64,000 nt of DNA from Daejeonella lutea (GTDB lineage: Bacteria > Bacteroidota > Bacteroidia > Sphingobacteriales > Sphingobacteriaceae): positions 62,001 through 126,000 of the forward strand of contig NZ_FUYR01000002.1 of the NCBI RefSeq assembly GCF_900168015.1. Reading direction: 5' to 3'. The notes beneath the pieces were generated by a model, which saw only the letters and a list, made by a program, of their open reading frames with translations, was not told the origin of the DNA and did no database searches. The translations under genes and the position numbers were made by a program. Positions 43,513-52,411 of the stretch are shown in pieces. Position 1 is the first letter of the stretch. Each line of letters starts with the position of its first letter.

Positions 43513-44850
43513 CTATTGCTTGTTCTTAGCGATAGCTTCATAGATCACATCCTGGATCCTCCCACGAATATTCATCTGGATTAGTTTGTCGGACCGGTTT
43601 GGATGTACCCTGTTGGAAAGAAATATGTAAATAAGATTATATTTCGGATCTACCCAGACACAAGTCCCTGTAAATCCAGTATGCCCATAAGTTTGGGGAG
43701 AGGCTAATTTTGATGGGAATCCTGATTTACTATTAGGGTCCCAGCGATCAAACCCAAGACCTCGTCTGCTAAGGGGTGATTGTTTTGTCGTAAATAAATC
43801 CACTGTCTCTGGCTTAAAATAATTTTTACCATTATAATTGCCACGATTGATCAGCATTTGAAACAGAACTCCCAGATCACCCGCATTTGAAAATAAGCCT
43901 GCATGGCCCGAAACCCCTCCTGCCAGGGCTGCTCCTTCATCATGAACATATCCCCTCAGTAAACTTTTCCGAAAGACAACATCATTCTCGGTTGGGATGA
44001 TCTGACCCACAGTAAAACGATTCAATGGATTAAAACCTGTGTGCAACATTCCCAAAGGCTGGTAAAAATGCTCCTGAACATAATTCTCAAGTTTCTGCCC
44101 AGATTGTCTTTCAACAATTTCTTTAAGGATATACATGCTTAGGTCGCTGTAAGCATATTTTCCCTGGTCGGAAATGGGTGAATTAAGCATCCCCGGCCAC
44201 ATAACTTCCCTGAAATACCCTTTACGAAGAAAATAATTATCAGAAACCTTAGTTGGATATGCCGAGCTAGAATCTCTGCTATAATCCCTGGGTGACATCC
44301 TCAAATGAAATGGAATTTGTGGTACTAATCCAGCCTCATGCAGCAAAAGGTCCCGTACACGTATACGGTTCTTGTTCGTATTTCGTGCCTCGGTGAGGTA
44401 TAGACCGACGTTGGCGTCAAGATCTAACTTCCCCAATTCATAAAGGCGCATTGCTGCAAGAGTGGTTGCAGAGATTTTGGTTAGCGAAGCAAGATCATAA
44501 ATATCTGATGTTTGTGTAGGAGTTCGATCGGAGTAGGTATGCGTGCCATAGGCTTTATCAAAGACCACCCGGGCATCCTTTATGACCATTATTGTAATAC
44601 TCGGGGCAGCTTTCTTTCTTATTGCTTCGTTGGCTATTTTGTCGATTTGCTTAAGAACGGTACTGTTTACCCCGGCCTCCTCGGGCTGTGAACTTTTCAA
44701 TCTTGCAGCTTCTGGTTCAGGCCCTCTTCCATCCAGCGCCTGATCGTTATTTACTGGACTAGTTTCGGAGCTTTTAAAAGGCTGAACACAAGATGAACCA
44801 AATAATAGGATCAACAGGCTAACCTTGAAAAGAAATAGAATGGTCTTCAT
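43513..44850 (-). CDS. Serine hydrolase of the class C beta-lactamase/PBP family, lipoprotein
   Basis: This 445-residue protein has a lipoprotein signal (lipobox GSSC, Cys21) and a serine-hydrolase domain from about residue 70. The SxxK motif is SLTK (Ser122-Lys125), the second element is YSDLSMY (Tyr-Ser-Asp in place of Tyr-x-Asn), and the third is HTG in YGHTGFTGTCVW. Relatives include esterases, D-aminopeptidases and amide hydrolases, so true beta-lactamase action should not be assumed. Its start overlaps the stop of the amidohydrolase gene by 4 bases; the two are one operon. Confidence 0.88.
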   Translation of the reverse strand: MKTILFLFKVSLLILLFGSSCVQPFKSSETSPVNNDQALDGRGPEPEAARLKSSQPEEAGVNSTVLKQIDKIANEAIRKKAAPSITIMVIKDARVVFDKAYGTHTYSDRTPTQTSDIYDLASLTKISATTLAAMRLYELGKLDLDANVGLYLTEARNTNKNRIRVRDLLLHEAGLVPQIPFHLRMSPRDYSRDSSSAYPTKVSDNYFLRKGYFREVMWPGMLNSPISDQGKYAYSDLSMYILKEIVERQSGQKLENYVQEHFYQPLGMLHTGFNPLNRFTVGQIIPTENDVVFRKSLLRGYVHDEGAALAGGVSGHAGLFSNAGDLGVLFQMLINRGNYNGKNYFKPETVDLFTTKQSPLSRRGLGFDRWDPNSKSGFPSKLASPQTYGHTGFTGTCVWVDPKYNLIYIFLSNRVHPNRSDKLIQMNIRGRIQDVIYEAIAKNKQ

Positions 44851-46475
44851 TTCCTGGAGTAAACCCCTTCACCATTAACAAAGGTTTTAAGGACCTTCAC
44901 GTTGAAAAGTTTTTCGGCGTTTGTCTTCATAATATCCTCATCGAGGATTACAAAATCTGCAAACTTTCCTTTTTCAATGCTGCCCTTTTCCTTTTCTTCA
45001 AAATTTCCTTTTGCTGCCCAAATGGTCATTCCACGCAAAGCTTCCTCCCGGCTGAGAGCATTTTCAACCTGATAGCCTTTTGCAGGAAATCCCTTCATGT
45101 CTTTCCTAACTACCGCAGCATAAAACGTATACATCGGGTTAATATCCTCCACGGGGAAATCCGTCCCTAAAACGATCCAACCGTTCTGATCAAGCAATTG
45201 CTTAAATGCATAGGCACCTTTTACTCGGTCCGGGCCCAACCTATCGCCTGCCCAATACATATCTGATGTGGCATGAGTAGTTTGCACTGACGGAATAATA
45301 TTATTCTCGCCGAAAAGCTTAAAATCTGCCTGATCTATAACCTGTGCGTGTTCGATCCTCCAACGGCGGTCGTTCTTTCCTTTTAGAACTTTTGCATAGA
45401 CCTTCAATATTTCACGGTTGGCAGAATCTCCAATAGCGTGTGTATTCATTTGGAAACCCTGATCAGCTATTTTTTGAGCTATCTCTGCATAGTGTTGTTT
45501 ATCACTTAAAAGAAATCCTGAAGAATTCGGCTTATCACTGTAAGGTTGCAGTAGGCGGGCCCCACGAGATCCGAGTGCACCATCAGCATAAACCTTAAAT
45601 GAACTGACATTTAACCGTTCAGATTTAAAGGCTCCATTCTTGAACAAATAATCAAAATTCGCTTCATTATCATGCAGCATCCCATATATGCGCATTTTTA
45701 GCTGGTCCGATTTCTGCAATGTGTCGATTACCGGGATAAGCCGGTGATCAATGCCGCAATCTGTGACGGTTGTCAAACCGACTGCGAAACAGTTTTTCTG
45801 GGCATCCAGAAGTGATTCCTCCACTTGCTTTTGATTTGGATCAGGTATTTTAGAATAAACTAATCCTACTGCATTATCGACCAGTATCCCTGTCAGTTTC
45901 CCTCCAATAGTTTCCACCTCACCTCCGCTCACGAGTTGTCCGGGTTTAATACCGGCCAAATCTAATGCTGCCTTATTCGCTATCGCAGCATGGCCGTCTA
46001 CACGTGATAAAATTACAGGTGTGGTAGGGAAAAGCTCGTTAAGTCTTTCGTTATCCGGAAACTCCTTAACTTTCCAATCATTTTGATCCCACCCTCTCCC
46101 AACGATCCATTCACTCTTATTATTCTTTGCAAAATCCTGGAGTTTAACTAAAATATCTTCCCAGCTTTTTGTACCTGTAAGGTCCGCATTTTGCAGCCCG
46201 CTCCCGTAATTATAGAAATGAGCATGCCCATCGATAAATCCGGGATATACCGCTTTACCTTCAGCATCAATCTTTTCCCCAGAATACTTCTTTAGCAACT
46301 CAGCTGAAGTTCCTACTTCTATGATCTTCCCGTCCTTGATCGCGAAAGCTTCGGCAACGGAAAAGCTATCGTCAACGGTATAGACCAGCGCATTGTGAAC
46401 AATCAGATCAGCTTTCTGCTGAGATGCACAAGAAAACAACAAGGGAAGCAGAATAAATATTAAAGCTTTTTTCAT
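44847..46475 (-). CDS. YtcJ-like amidohydrolase, lipoprotein
   Basis: This 542-residue protein has a lipoprotein signal (LLFSC, Cys at about 16) and the amidohydrolase-3 layout: ALVYTVDDSFSVAEAFAIKDGKI, the metal motif GFIDGHAHFYNYG, WIVGRGWDQNDW, FQMNTHAIGDSANRE, WRIEHAQVI and LGTDFPVEDINP. These enzymes hydrolyse amide or ester bonds in small molecules, with unknown natural substrates. The lipid anchor puts it outside the cytoplasm. It is first in an operon with the serine hydrolase, so both may process the same scavenged compound. Confidence 0.9.
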   Translation of the reverse strand: MKKALIFILLPLLFSCASQQKADLIVHNALVYTVDDSFSVAEAFAIKDGKIIEVGTSAELLKKYSGEKIDAEGKAVYPGFIDGHAHFYNYGSGLQNADLTGTKSWEDILVKLQDFAKNNKSEWIVGRGWDQNDWKVKEFPDNERLNELFPTTPVILSRVDGHAAIANKAALDLAGIKPGQLVSGGEVETIGGKLTGILVDNAVGLVYSKIPDPNQKQVEESLLDAQKNCFAVGLTTVTDCGIDHRLIPVIDTLQKSDQLKMRIYGMLHDNEANFDYLFKNGAFKSERLNVSSFKVYADGALGSRGARLLQPYSDKPNSSGFLLSDKQHYAEIAQKIADQGFQMNTHAIGDSANREILKVYAKVLKGKNDRRWRIEHAQVIDQADFKLFGENNIIPSVQTTHATSDMYWAGDRLGPDRVKGAYAFKQLLDQNGWIVLGTDFPVEDINPMYTFYAAVVRKDMKGFPAKGYQVENALSREEALRGMTIWAAKGNFEEKEKGSIEKGKFADFVILDEDIMKTNAEKLFNVKVLKTFVNGEGVYSRK

Positions 46476-46652
46476 AGGGACGGGACAATAGACTGTTATA
46501 AAATGTAAATATAGATTAGAAAAACAGAAAATCGGAAGTAGTTAATTCAAAGCTTATTATTTATATTTATTACCATGTTTTTTGCTTAGGCAGTAACATT
46601 TAAACGAATAACCAATCTAATATTGCGTCAAAAAATAATTTATTAACTAATT

Positions 46653-47636
46653 ATGATTAAACAGAAAATAAAATCCGGGGTTAAATGCTTTGTTTTATTC
46701 CTGATTGTAGCAATTATAGGTATTCTAAGCTATGTAAGTTTTGCGCTTCCTGATGTAGGAGAACCAGAAGATATAAAAGTTGAAATCACCCCAACGCGAA
46801 TTGAACGGGGATCATACCTCGCGAACAGTGTGGCAAGTTGCACTGATTGTCATTCAGAAAGAGATTGGAATAAATTTGCAGGTCCGCTGGTGGAGGGTTC
46901 TATTGGCAAAGGTGGCGAGGAATTTAATCAGGAATTTGGATTTCCCGGAAAATTCTATGCTAAAAACATAACTCCGTTTGCATTGAAGAATTGGACTGAC
47001 GGTGAGATATTACGAGCTGTTGCCGCAGGTGTAAATAAAGACGGTAAAGCTTTATTCCCTTTGATGCCGCATCCAAATTTCGGTAAGCTGGACCGTGAAG
47101 ATCTGTATTCTATCATCGCTTACTTGAGAACCCTTGTCCCAATAGAAAATGTGGTACCTGAATCGGATCCGGATTTCCCGATGAATTTCATTATAAATAC
47201 CATCCCTCAGAAACCAGCATTTACGAAAATTCCTGACCCGGCAGACCAGGTTAAGTATGGTGCTTATATGTTCACGGCAGCATCGTGCGGAGACTGTCAT
47301 ACAAAAAAGATAGATGGGACACCCGTTGAAGGAATGCACTTAGCAGGAGGTTTTGAATTTCAAATGCCTCGTGGCGGAACAGCCCGCTCAGCCAACATCA
47401 CACCGGATAAAGAAACCGGCATTGGAAGCTGGACCGAAGAAGCTTTCGTGCAACGGTTTAAAATATACTCTGACAGTGCTTACAAACCTATAGAAGTTAA
47501 GGATGGAGAGTTCAATACTATAATGCCCTGGACCCGTTATACAACAATGAAAACTGAGGATCTGAAAGCAATCTATGCTTATTTGAGAACTGTAAAACCA
47601 GTAAAAAACCAGGTTACAAAGTTTAGTGGGGAGTGA
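46653..47636 (+). CDS. Membrane-anchored dihaem cytochrome c
   Basis: This 327-residue protein has an N-terminal membrane helix (CFVLFLIVAIIGILSYVSFA) and two class I cytochrome c domains. Haem motifs are CTDCH (about residue 63) and CGDCH (about 213). Likely axial methionines are in FPLMPHPNF and TIMPWTRY. Such proteins carry electrons from periplasmic dehydrogenases to the respiratory chain. No partner dehydrogenase lies nearby, so the donor is unknown. The gene is monocistronic by position. Confidence 0.92.
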   Translation: MIKQKIKSGVKCFVLFLIVAIIGILSYVSFALPDVGEPEDIKVEITPTRIERGSYLANSVASCTDCHSERDWNKFAGPLVEGSIGKGGEEFNQEFGFPGKFYAKNITPFALKNWTDGEILRAVAAGVNKDGKALFPLMPHPNFGKLDREDLYSIIAYLRTLVPIENVVPESDPDFPMNFIINTIPQKPAFTKIPDPADQVKYGAYMFTAASCGDCHTKKIDGTPVEGMHLAGGFEFQMPRGGTARSANITPDKETGIGSWTEEAFVQRFKIYSDSAYKPIEVKDGEFNTIMPWTRYTTMKTEDLKAIYAYLRTVKPVKNQVTKFSGE

Positions 47637-47797
47637 TAATTGTTGAAAATCCCTGTCCAGTTACACCGTACGAAAGATTAAAACACCTTATCTTTAGACT
47701 TTGAAAAAATGTAAGCAATTGGTGATTGAGAAATCGGGGCCTGGCCTACATCAATATGCTTAGTTTTCATTGATCAATCATAAAGAAAAGGAACAGT

Positions 47798-49651
47798 TTG
47801 TCTGATATTATACAGCTTTTACCTGATTCAGTAGCGAATCAGATCGCTGCCGGAGAAGTAGTTCAAAGACCAGCGTCGGCTTTGAAGGAGCTGATTGAAA
47901 ATGCAATTGATTCGGGTGCTGATAAGATACAGATCATCATCAAAGATGCCGGCAAATCTCTCATCCAGGTAATTGACAATGGTTGTGGGATGAGCATGAC
48001 TGATGCACGCATGTGCTTCGAACGACACGCAACTTCAAAGATCCGTAAGGCAGAAGACCTCTTTGCTATCAGGACAATGGGATTCCGGGGTGAAGCAATG
48101 GCGTCGATCGCTGCTATTGCACAAGTAGAACTGAAAAGCCGGCGGTATGAAGATGAGCTTGGAACCTGCATAAGAATAGAAGGATCCGAGATCATTAGCC
48201 AGGAGCCTGTCTCTGCTATGCCTGGAACCAGTATAAGTGTCAAAAATTTATTTTATAATACACCAGCCAGGAGGAATTTCCTGAAAGGAAATCCCGTGGA
48301 AATGCGCCATATTAACGACGAGTTTCAGCGCGTCGCATTAGCAAATCCTGAAGTGTTCTTTACTCTTCACCACGATGGTAACGAAGTCTATCATTTACCT
48401 GCAGGAAGTTTAAAACAACGTCTGATTCATCTGTTTGGAAATGCTTATAACCAGAAGCTGGTGCCCGTTGAGGAGACCACGAGCATTATAGGATTAAAGG
48501 GGTACATTGGTAAACCCGAATTCGCGAAGAAAACACGCGGAGAACAATTCTTCTTCGTCAATAACCGGTATATCCGAGATCCCTACCTTAACCACGCCGT
48601 GCTCAATGCATATGAGGAAGTTTTATCACCCGACAGTTTTCCCCTATATGTACTTTTCATTGATATAGATCCTTCCAAAATAGATATCAATGTTCATCCT
48701 ACAAAAACAGAAATTAAATACCAGGATGAGAAGGCTATTTATGCAATTATTCGTTCTGCTGTAAAGCGTTCATTAGGCAAATATAATATCAGTCCAACCC
48801 TGGATTTTAATCAGGAGACTGGGTTTAGTCAAATGATCACACAAAAAGCACATGAGGATATCATTCCGCCGCAGATTGCCTTTAATCCTGATTTTAACCC
48901 CTTCACGGCAGCGAAAAACGAACGGGAGTTACCCTTTCTAAGAAATTCAGGAGAGGAACGAAAAAGCGTCACCAAAAATTGGGGATCTTTATATGAGATC
49001 GTTCAGCCTGATCCAAAACAGAAGACCTTTGAACTTCCGGGAAATCGTAACATTGAAATTGGCGATCAGAATATCCAAGCGACAAGCAAACAAATATTTC
49101 AACTGCATAATCGTTTTATTATATCTCAGATCAAATCTGGATTTATGCTGATAGACCAGCAGTCGGCGCACGAACGCATTCTTTATGAACGCTTTGCACA
49201 GCAACTGGAAAGCAGGCAGGGCGCCAGCCAGCAGAGCTTATTTCCGCAGACGGTAACTTTAAATGGATCAGACTTTGAACTGGTGAAAGATCTTTTACCC
49301 GATATACAGTCGCTAGGATTCCAGATCAGGGAGTTTGGCAAAAATACGCTGATCATTGAAGGTATTCCCGCCGATATCGGGCCCAATATTAGTGAACTGG
49401 CGATGCTGGAACACCTGATTGAAGGTTTCAAAAATAATCAGAGTGCATTAAAGTTAAATAAGCGGGACAGTCTTGCCCGTGCATTGGCCAGGAACACATC
49501 GATAAAATCAGGTGTTGCACTTTCTTCTGACGAAATGAACACGCTGATTGACGAACTTTTTGCATGTGAAATGCCAAATATATCACTTAGCGGACGGCCC
49601 ATAATAAGTACATTTACACTAGAAGAATTAATACAAAGATTTGAGAAATAG
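47798..49651 (+). CDS. mutL: MutL, DNA mismatch repair protein
   Basis: The 617-residue protein has the GHKL ATPase N-terminus: IIQLLPDSVANQIAAGEVVQRPASALKELIENAIDSGA, the DNGCGM motif and the FRGEAMASIAA loop. The C-terminal dimerisation/endonuclease-type domain starts at about 425 (DQQSAHERILYERF). It links MutS lesion recognition to downstream repair. The start is TTG at 47798; no in-frame ATG or GTG lies nearby, and the translated N-terminus is canonical. It leads a tight cluster with two rhomboid genes and an EEP gene. Confidence 0.96.
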   Translation: MSDIIQLLPDSVANQIAAGEVVQRPASALKELIENAIDSGADKIQIIIKDAGKSLIQVIDNGCGMSMTDARMCFERHATSKIRKAEDLFAIRTMGFRGEAMASIAAIAQVELKSRRYEDELGTCIRIEGSEIISQEPVSAMPGTSISVKNLFYNTPARRNFLKGNPVEMRHINDEFQRVALANPEVFFTLHHDGNEVYHLPAGSLKQRLIHLFGNAYNQKLVPVEETTSIIGLKGYIGKPEFAKKTRGEQFFFVNNRYIRDPYLNHAVLNAYEEVLSPDSFPLYVLFIDIDPSKIDINVHPTKTEIKYQDEKAIYAIIRSAVKRSLGKYNISPTLDFNQETGFSQMITQKAHEDIIPPQIAFNPDFNPFTAAKNERELPFLRNSGEERKSVTKNWGSLYEIVQPDPKQKTFELPGNRNIEIGDQNIQATSKQIFQLHNRFIISQIKSGFMLIDQQSAHERILYERFAQQLESRQGASQQSLFPQTVTLNGSDFELVKDLLPDIQSLGFQIREFGKNTLIIEGIPADIGPNISELAMLEHLIEGFKNNQSALKLNKRDSLARALARNTSIKSGVALSSDEMNTLIDELFACEMPNISLSGRPIISTFTLEELIQRFEK

Positions 49652-49665
49652 CCTGAAGCTGAGTT

Positions 49666-50400
49666 ATGAATCCATTAGCTAATATCCCGCCGGTCGTCAA
49701 AAACCTGCTTATAATAAACGTCATCTTCTATATCGCTATGATGATGTTTGGTGCCCAGGGTATGACCACACTGCTTGGAGTGCACTATTTTGACAGCCCC
49801 GACTTTCGAATCTGGCAAGTGGTGACGTATATGTTTATGCATAGTTACGAATCGCTGTTTCACATTATGTTCAACATGTTCGCACTGTACTCCTTTGGAA
49901 CTGCTCTGGAGTATGTAATGGGTTCGAAACGGTTCCTGAACTTCTACCTTCTTACGGGCCTTGGTGCGCTTGCTTTACAGATGGTTGTGCAGGCTTTTGA
50001 GGTTTATAGCATTACCGGCAGTATTGTCAATGACGGATCTTTCATAATCGATAGTGCAAAAAGAACGATCAGTTTCCCTGACTCAATGGACCCTCAGCAG
50101 GCAACCAAACTTTTGGGGATATACCTCTCGTCTATGGTTGGCGCATCGGGAGCAGTATTTGGCCTACTGATTGCTTTTGTTATGCTTTTCCCGAACGTTG
50201 AGTTAATGATCATGTTTATTCCGGTTCCTGTTAAAGCTAAATACATTGTTCCAGCGTATATATTATTGGAGCTTTTCCTGGGGGTAAAGCAAATCGAAGG
50301 CGACTCAGTAGCGCACTACGCGCATTTGGGGGGAGCTTTATTTGGTTTTATCTTAGTAAAATTATGGGGCCTGCGCCGCAACGATCGTTTTTATGAATAG
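49666..50400 (+). CDS. Rhomboid-family intramembrane serine protease (first of two)
   Basis: The 244-residue membrane protein has six or more helices. The catalytic serine lies in VGASGAVFGLLIAF (GxSG), and the catalytic histidine in YAHLGGALFGF. The conserved HIMFNMFALYSFG after the second helix (His-x-x-x-Asn) completes the rhomboid pattern. Rhomboids cut substrate helices within the membrane. It starts 14 bases after mutL, and the next rhomboid gene overlaps its end by 8 bases. Confidence 0.93.
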   Translation: MNPLANIPPVVKNLLIINVIFYIAMMMFGAQGMTTLLGVHYFDSPDFRIWQVVTYMFMHSYESLFHIMFNMFALYSFGTALEYVMGSKRFLNFYLLTGLGALALQMVVQAFEVYSITGSIVNDGSFIIDSAKRTISFPDSMDPQQATKLLGIYLSSMVGASGAVFGLLIAFVMLFPNVELMIMFIPVPVKAKYIVPAYILLELFLGVKQIEGDSVAHYAHLGGALFGFILVKLWGLRRNDRFYE

Positions 50401-51244
50401 ATCCGTATTTAATGAACTATATTACAAAGTATTCCAATCGGGAAGCCCTCTGTATCTTTTTATTGGGCTGAATGTTATTATTTTCCTGGCCATTAATCTG
50501 CTGGCGGTCGGCGAGTTCTTAACTAATGGAAGCGGGTCAGCAGCAAACTGGCTGCAATTACAGCTTTCAATGCCCGCAACATTTGAATTGCTGCTTTATA
50601 AATTCTGGACGATTATTACTTACATGTTTACGCAAAGTGGATTTTTCCATTTGCTATTCAATATGCTTTGGCTTTACTGGTTGGGCATTATCTTTCTGGA
50701 TTTTCTTAACAAGCGGCAATTCATCTTCACCTATCTCGCAGGCGGTATTATGGGGGCCATATTCTATCTGCTTGCCTACAATTTTATACCTGTATTTAGC
50801 GGAGCGGCTGAGCGATCAATCCTTCTGGGATCATCAGCCAGCGTAATGGCGGTTGTATTTGCGGCAGCAACACTTGTCCCGGATTTTACCATCCGATTAC
50901 TGTTCTTAGGGGGTGTAAAATTAAAATACCTTGCGCTAGCATACTTTGTGCTTAACATCATCGGTATTAGCTCCCAGGATGCAGGAGGCAGCATTGCTCA
51001 TATCGGCGGTGCTTTTATGGGTTTCATTTATATTCGGCAATTAAAGGGCGGCAGAGATCTTAGCAATGTGCTTAAGCGCAGGAGCAAGCTTAAGGTTGTG
51101 AAAAATAAAAACACGCCGCCAGCACCAGCCAACATGCCAAATCAGGAAATTATTGATGGTATCCTAGATAAGATTTCCCAGTCCGGTTATGATAGTTTAA
51201 CAAAATTGGAGAAGGAGCAATTATTTAAAGCAAGCAAAAAATAA
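50393..51244 (+). CDS. Rhomboid-family intramembrane serine protease (second of two)
   Basis: The 283-residue membrane protein shows LLFNMLWLYWLGIIFLDFL, the likely nucleophile Ser in LLGSSASVMAVVFA and the His in IAHIGGAFMGFIY. The serine context GSSA differs from the usual GASG, so activity is less certain than for the first. About 75 cytosolic residues at the C-terminus include a helix with KISQSGYDSLTKLEKEQLFKASKK, a short motif frequent at the end of Bacteroidota rhomboids. Overlaps the first rhomboid gene by 8 bases and the EEP gene by one. Confidence 0.9.
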   Translation: MNRSVFNELYYKVFQSGSPLYLFIGLNVIIFLAINLLAVGEFLTNGSGSAANWLQLQLSMPATFELLLYKFWTIITYMFTQSGFFHLLFNMLWLYWLGIIFLDFLNKRQFIFTYLAGGIMGAIFYLLAYNFIPVFSGAAERSILLGSSASVMAVVFAAATLVPDFTIRLLFLGGVKLKYLALAYFVLNIIGISSQDAGGSIAHIGGAFMGFIYIRQLKGGRDLSNVLKRRSKLKVVKNKNTPPAPANMPNQEIIDGILDKISQSGYDSLTKLEKEQLFKASKK

Positions 51245-52365
51245 TGCGCAAAATAAAGAAGCGACCAGGCCTGAACGTATTTAACAAACTCATACTTGCT
51301 GCAAATATTGTAGCTGTGATTTGCCTGCTGATCGCATACCTTTCGTCGTATATCAATCCCAATACCTTTTGGCCGGTGGCATTTTTCGGCCTCGCGTATC
51401 CGGCGATTTTACTGGTAAATATTCTTTTCATTATTTATTGGCTCGTAAGTCGCCCGATGTATGCCCTCCTTTCATTCATGAGTATTGTTATCGGATGGAA
51501 TGTTTTGACGAATTACATTGGCTTCCGCGAAAGTTCTGCCATCATGGTACCGAAGTCGTCGCAAAGCTTTATTCGCGTTTTAACGTACAACGTTCACAAC
51601 TTCAAGCAATTCGGCGACAAGAACGATAAATTCACTAAGGACCAGATCCTGGATATTATCCGGAAAGAGCAGCCTGACGTGCTGTGCTTTCAGGAATTCT
51701 TTACCCGACAACGTGGCGAATACAATTTCAAGAAGCTTATACCTGAGATTTTACAAAGCAGACATTTTTTTTTCAAACCAACCATCGATAATGGCTATGA
51801 AGCAATAGGCACAGCCATATTCTCTAAATATCCAATCGTAAATACCGGAAAAGTTCTGTTTTCAAAAACCATGACGGGCAATGAAGCGGTTTATGCAGAT
51901 ATACGAGTTGGAGAAAATATTATACGGGTTTACAATGTGCACTTTCAATCCATAAGTTTCCAGCCGGAAGATTATCAGTATCTGAAAAAGGTAAAAAAGG
52001 ATATTGACACGGATGTTGAATCTTCCGTCAAGATTGGAAGCCGTTTAAAACACGCTTTTATAAAACGCGCTAATCAGGTAAAATTACTTCGTTCACATGC
52101 CGACAGCTGTAAAACGCCATTCGTAATTGCAGGTGACTTCAACGACACCCCGATATCATATACTGCACGAACTATTTTCAAAGGCTTACAAAACGGATTC
52201 GACAAAAAGGGCAGCGGATTCGGAATAACCTACAATGGCGCATTCCCAAACTTCCAAATTGATTATATCGTCGCATCCCCCGAATTTACAGTCAAGAACT
52301 ACTTGATCGTAAAGAAAAAATTATCTGATCACTATCCGGTCAGAACTGATTTGGAATTAAAATAA
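51244..52365 (+). CDS. Membrane-anchored endonuclease/exonuclease/phosphatase (EEP) family protein
   Basis: This 373-residue protein has three N-terminal membrane helices (to about residue 95), then an EEP domain outside the membrane. Motifs are VLTYNVHNFKQFG, PDVLCFQEFF, NGYEAIGTAIFSKYPIV, RVYNVHFQS, PFVIAGDFNDTPISYTAR and a final LSDHYPVRTDLEL. These are the metal- and phosphate-binding residues of the fold. Substrate may be nucleic acid, phospholipid or inositol phosphate. Its start overlaps the second rhomboid stop (TAATG). Confidence 0.9.
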   Translation: MRKIKKRPGLNVFNKLILAANIVAVICLLIAYLSSYINPNTFWPVAFFGLAYPAILLVNILFIIYWLVSRPMYALLSFMSIVIGWNVLTNYIGFRESSAIMVPKSSQSFIRVLTYNVHNFKQFGDKNDKFTKDQILDIIRKEQPDVLCFQEFFTRQRGEYNFKKLIPEILQSRHFFFKPTIDNGYEAIGTAIFSKYPIVNTGKVLFSKTMTGNEAVYADIRVGENIIRVYNVHFQSISFQPEDYQYLKKVKKDIDTDVESSVKIGSRLKHAFIKRANQVKLLRSHADSCKTPFVIAGDFNDTPISYTARTIFKGLQNGFDKKGSGFGITYNGAFPNFQIDYIVASPEFTVKNYLIVKKKLSDHYPVRTDLELK

Positions 52366-52399
52366 GCCATCAGTATCTCAAAAATCGATTTTCAATATT

Positions 52400-52407
52400 T
52401 AAGTTTG
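52400..52407 (+). promoter_or_regulatory. -7 promoter box of cysS, 4 bases from the start codon
   Basis: The sequence reads TAAGTTTG-CACC-ATG. The box is an exact TAnnTTTG match. With normal spacing the transcript begins at the ATG, giving a leaderless mRNA. No matching -33 was found. Confidence 0.55.
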
Positions 52408-52411
52408 CACC

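Noticed and set aside
43513-44850. Antibiotic-resistance beta-lactamase
   Set aside because: It has only the general serine hydrolase motifs, a changed second motif and an operon partner amidohydrolase; nothing shows beta-lactam hydrolysis.
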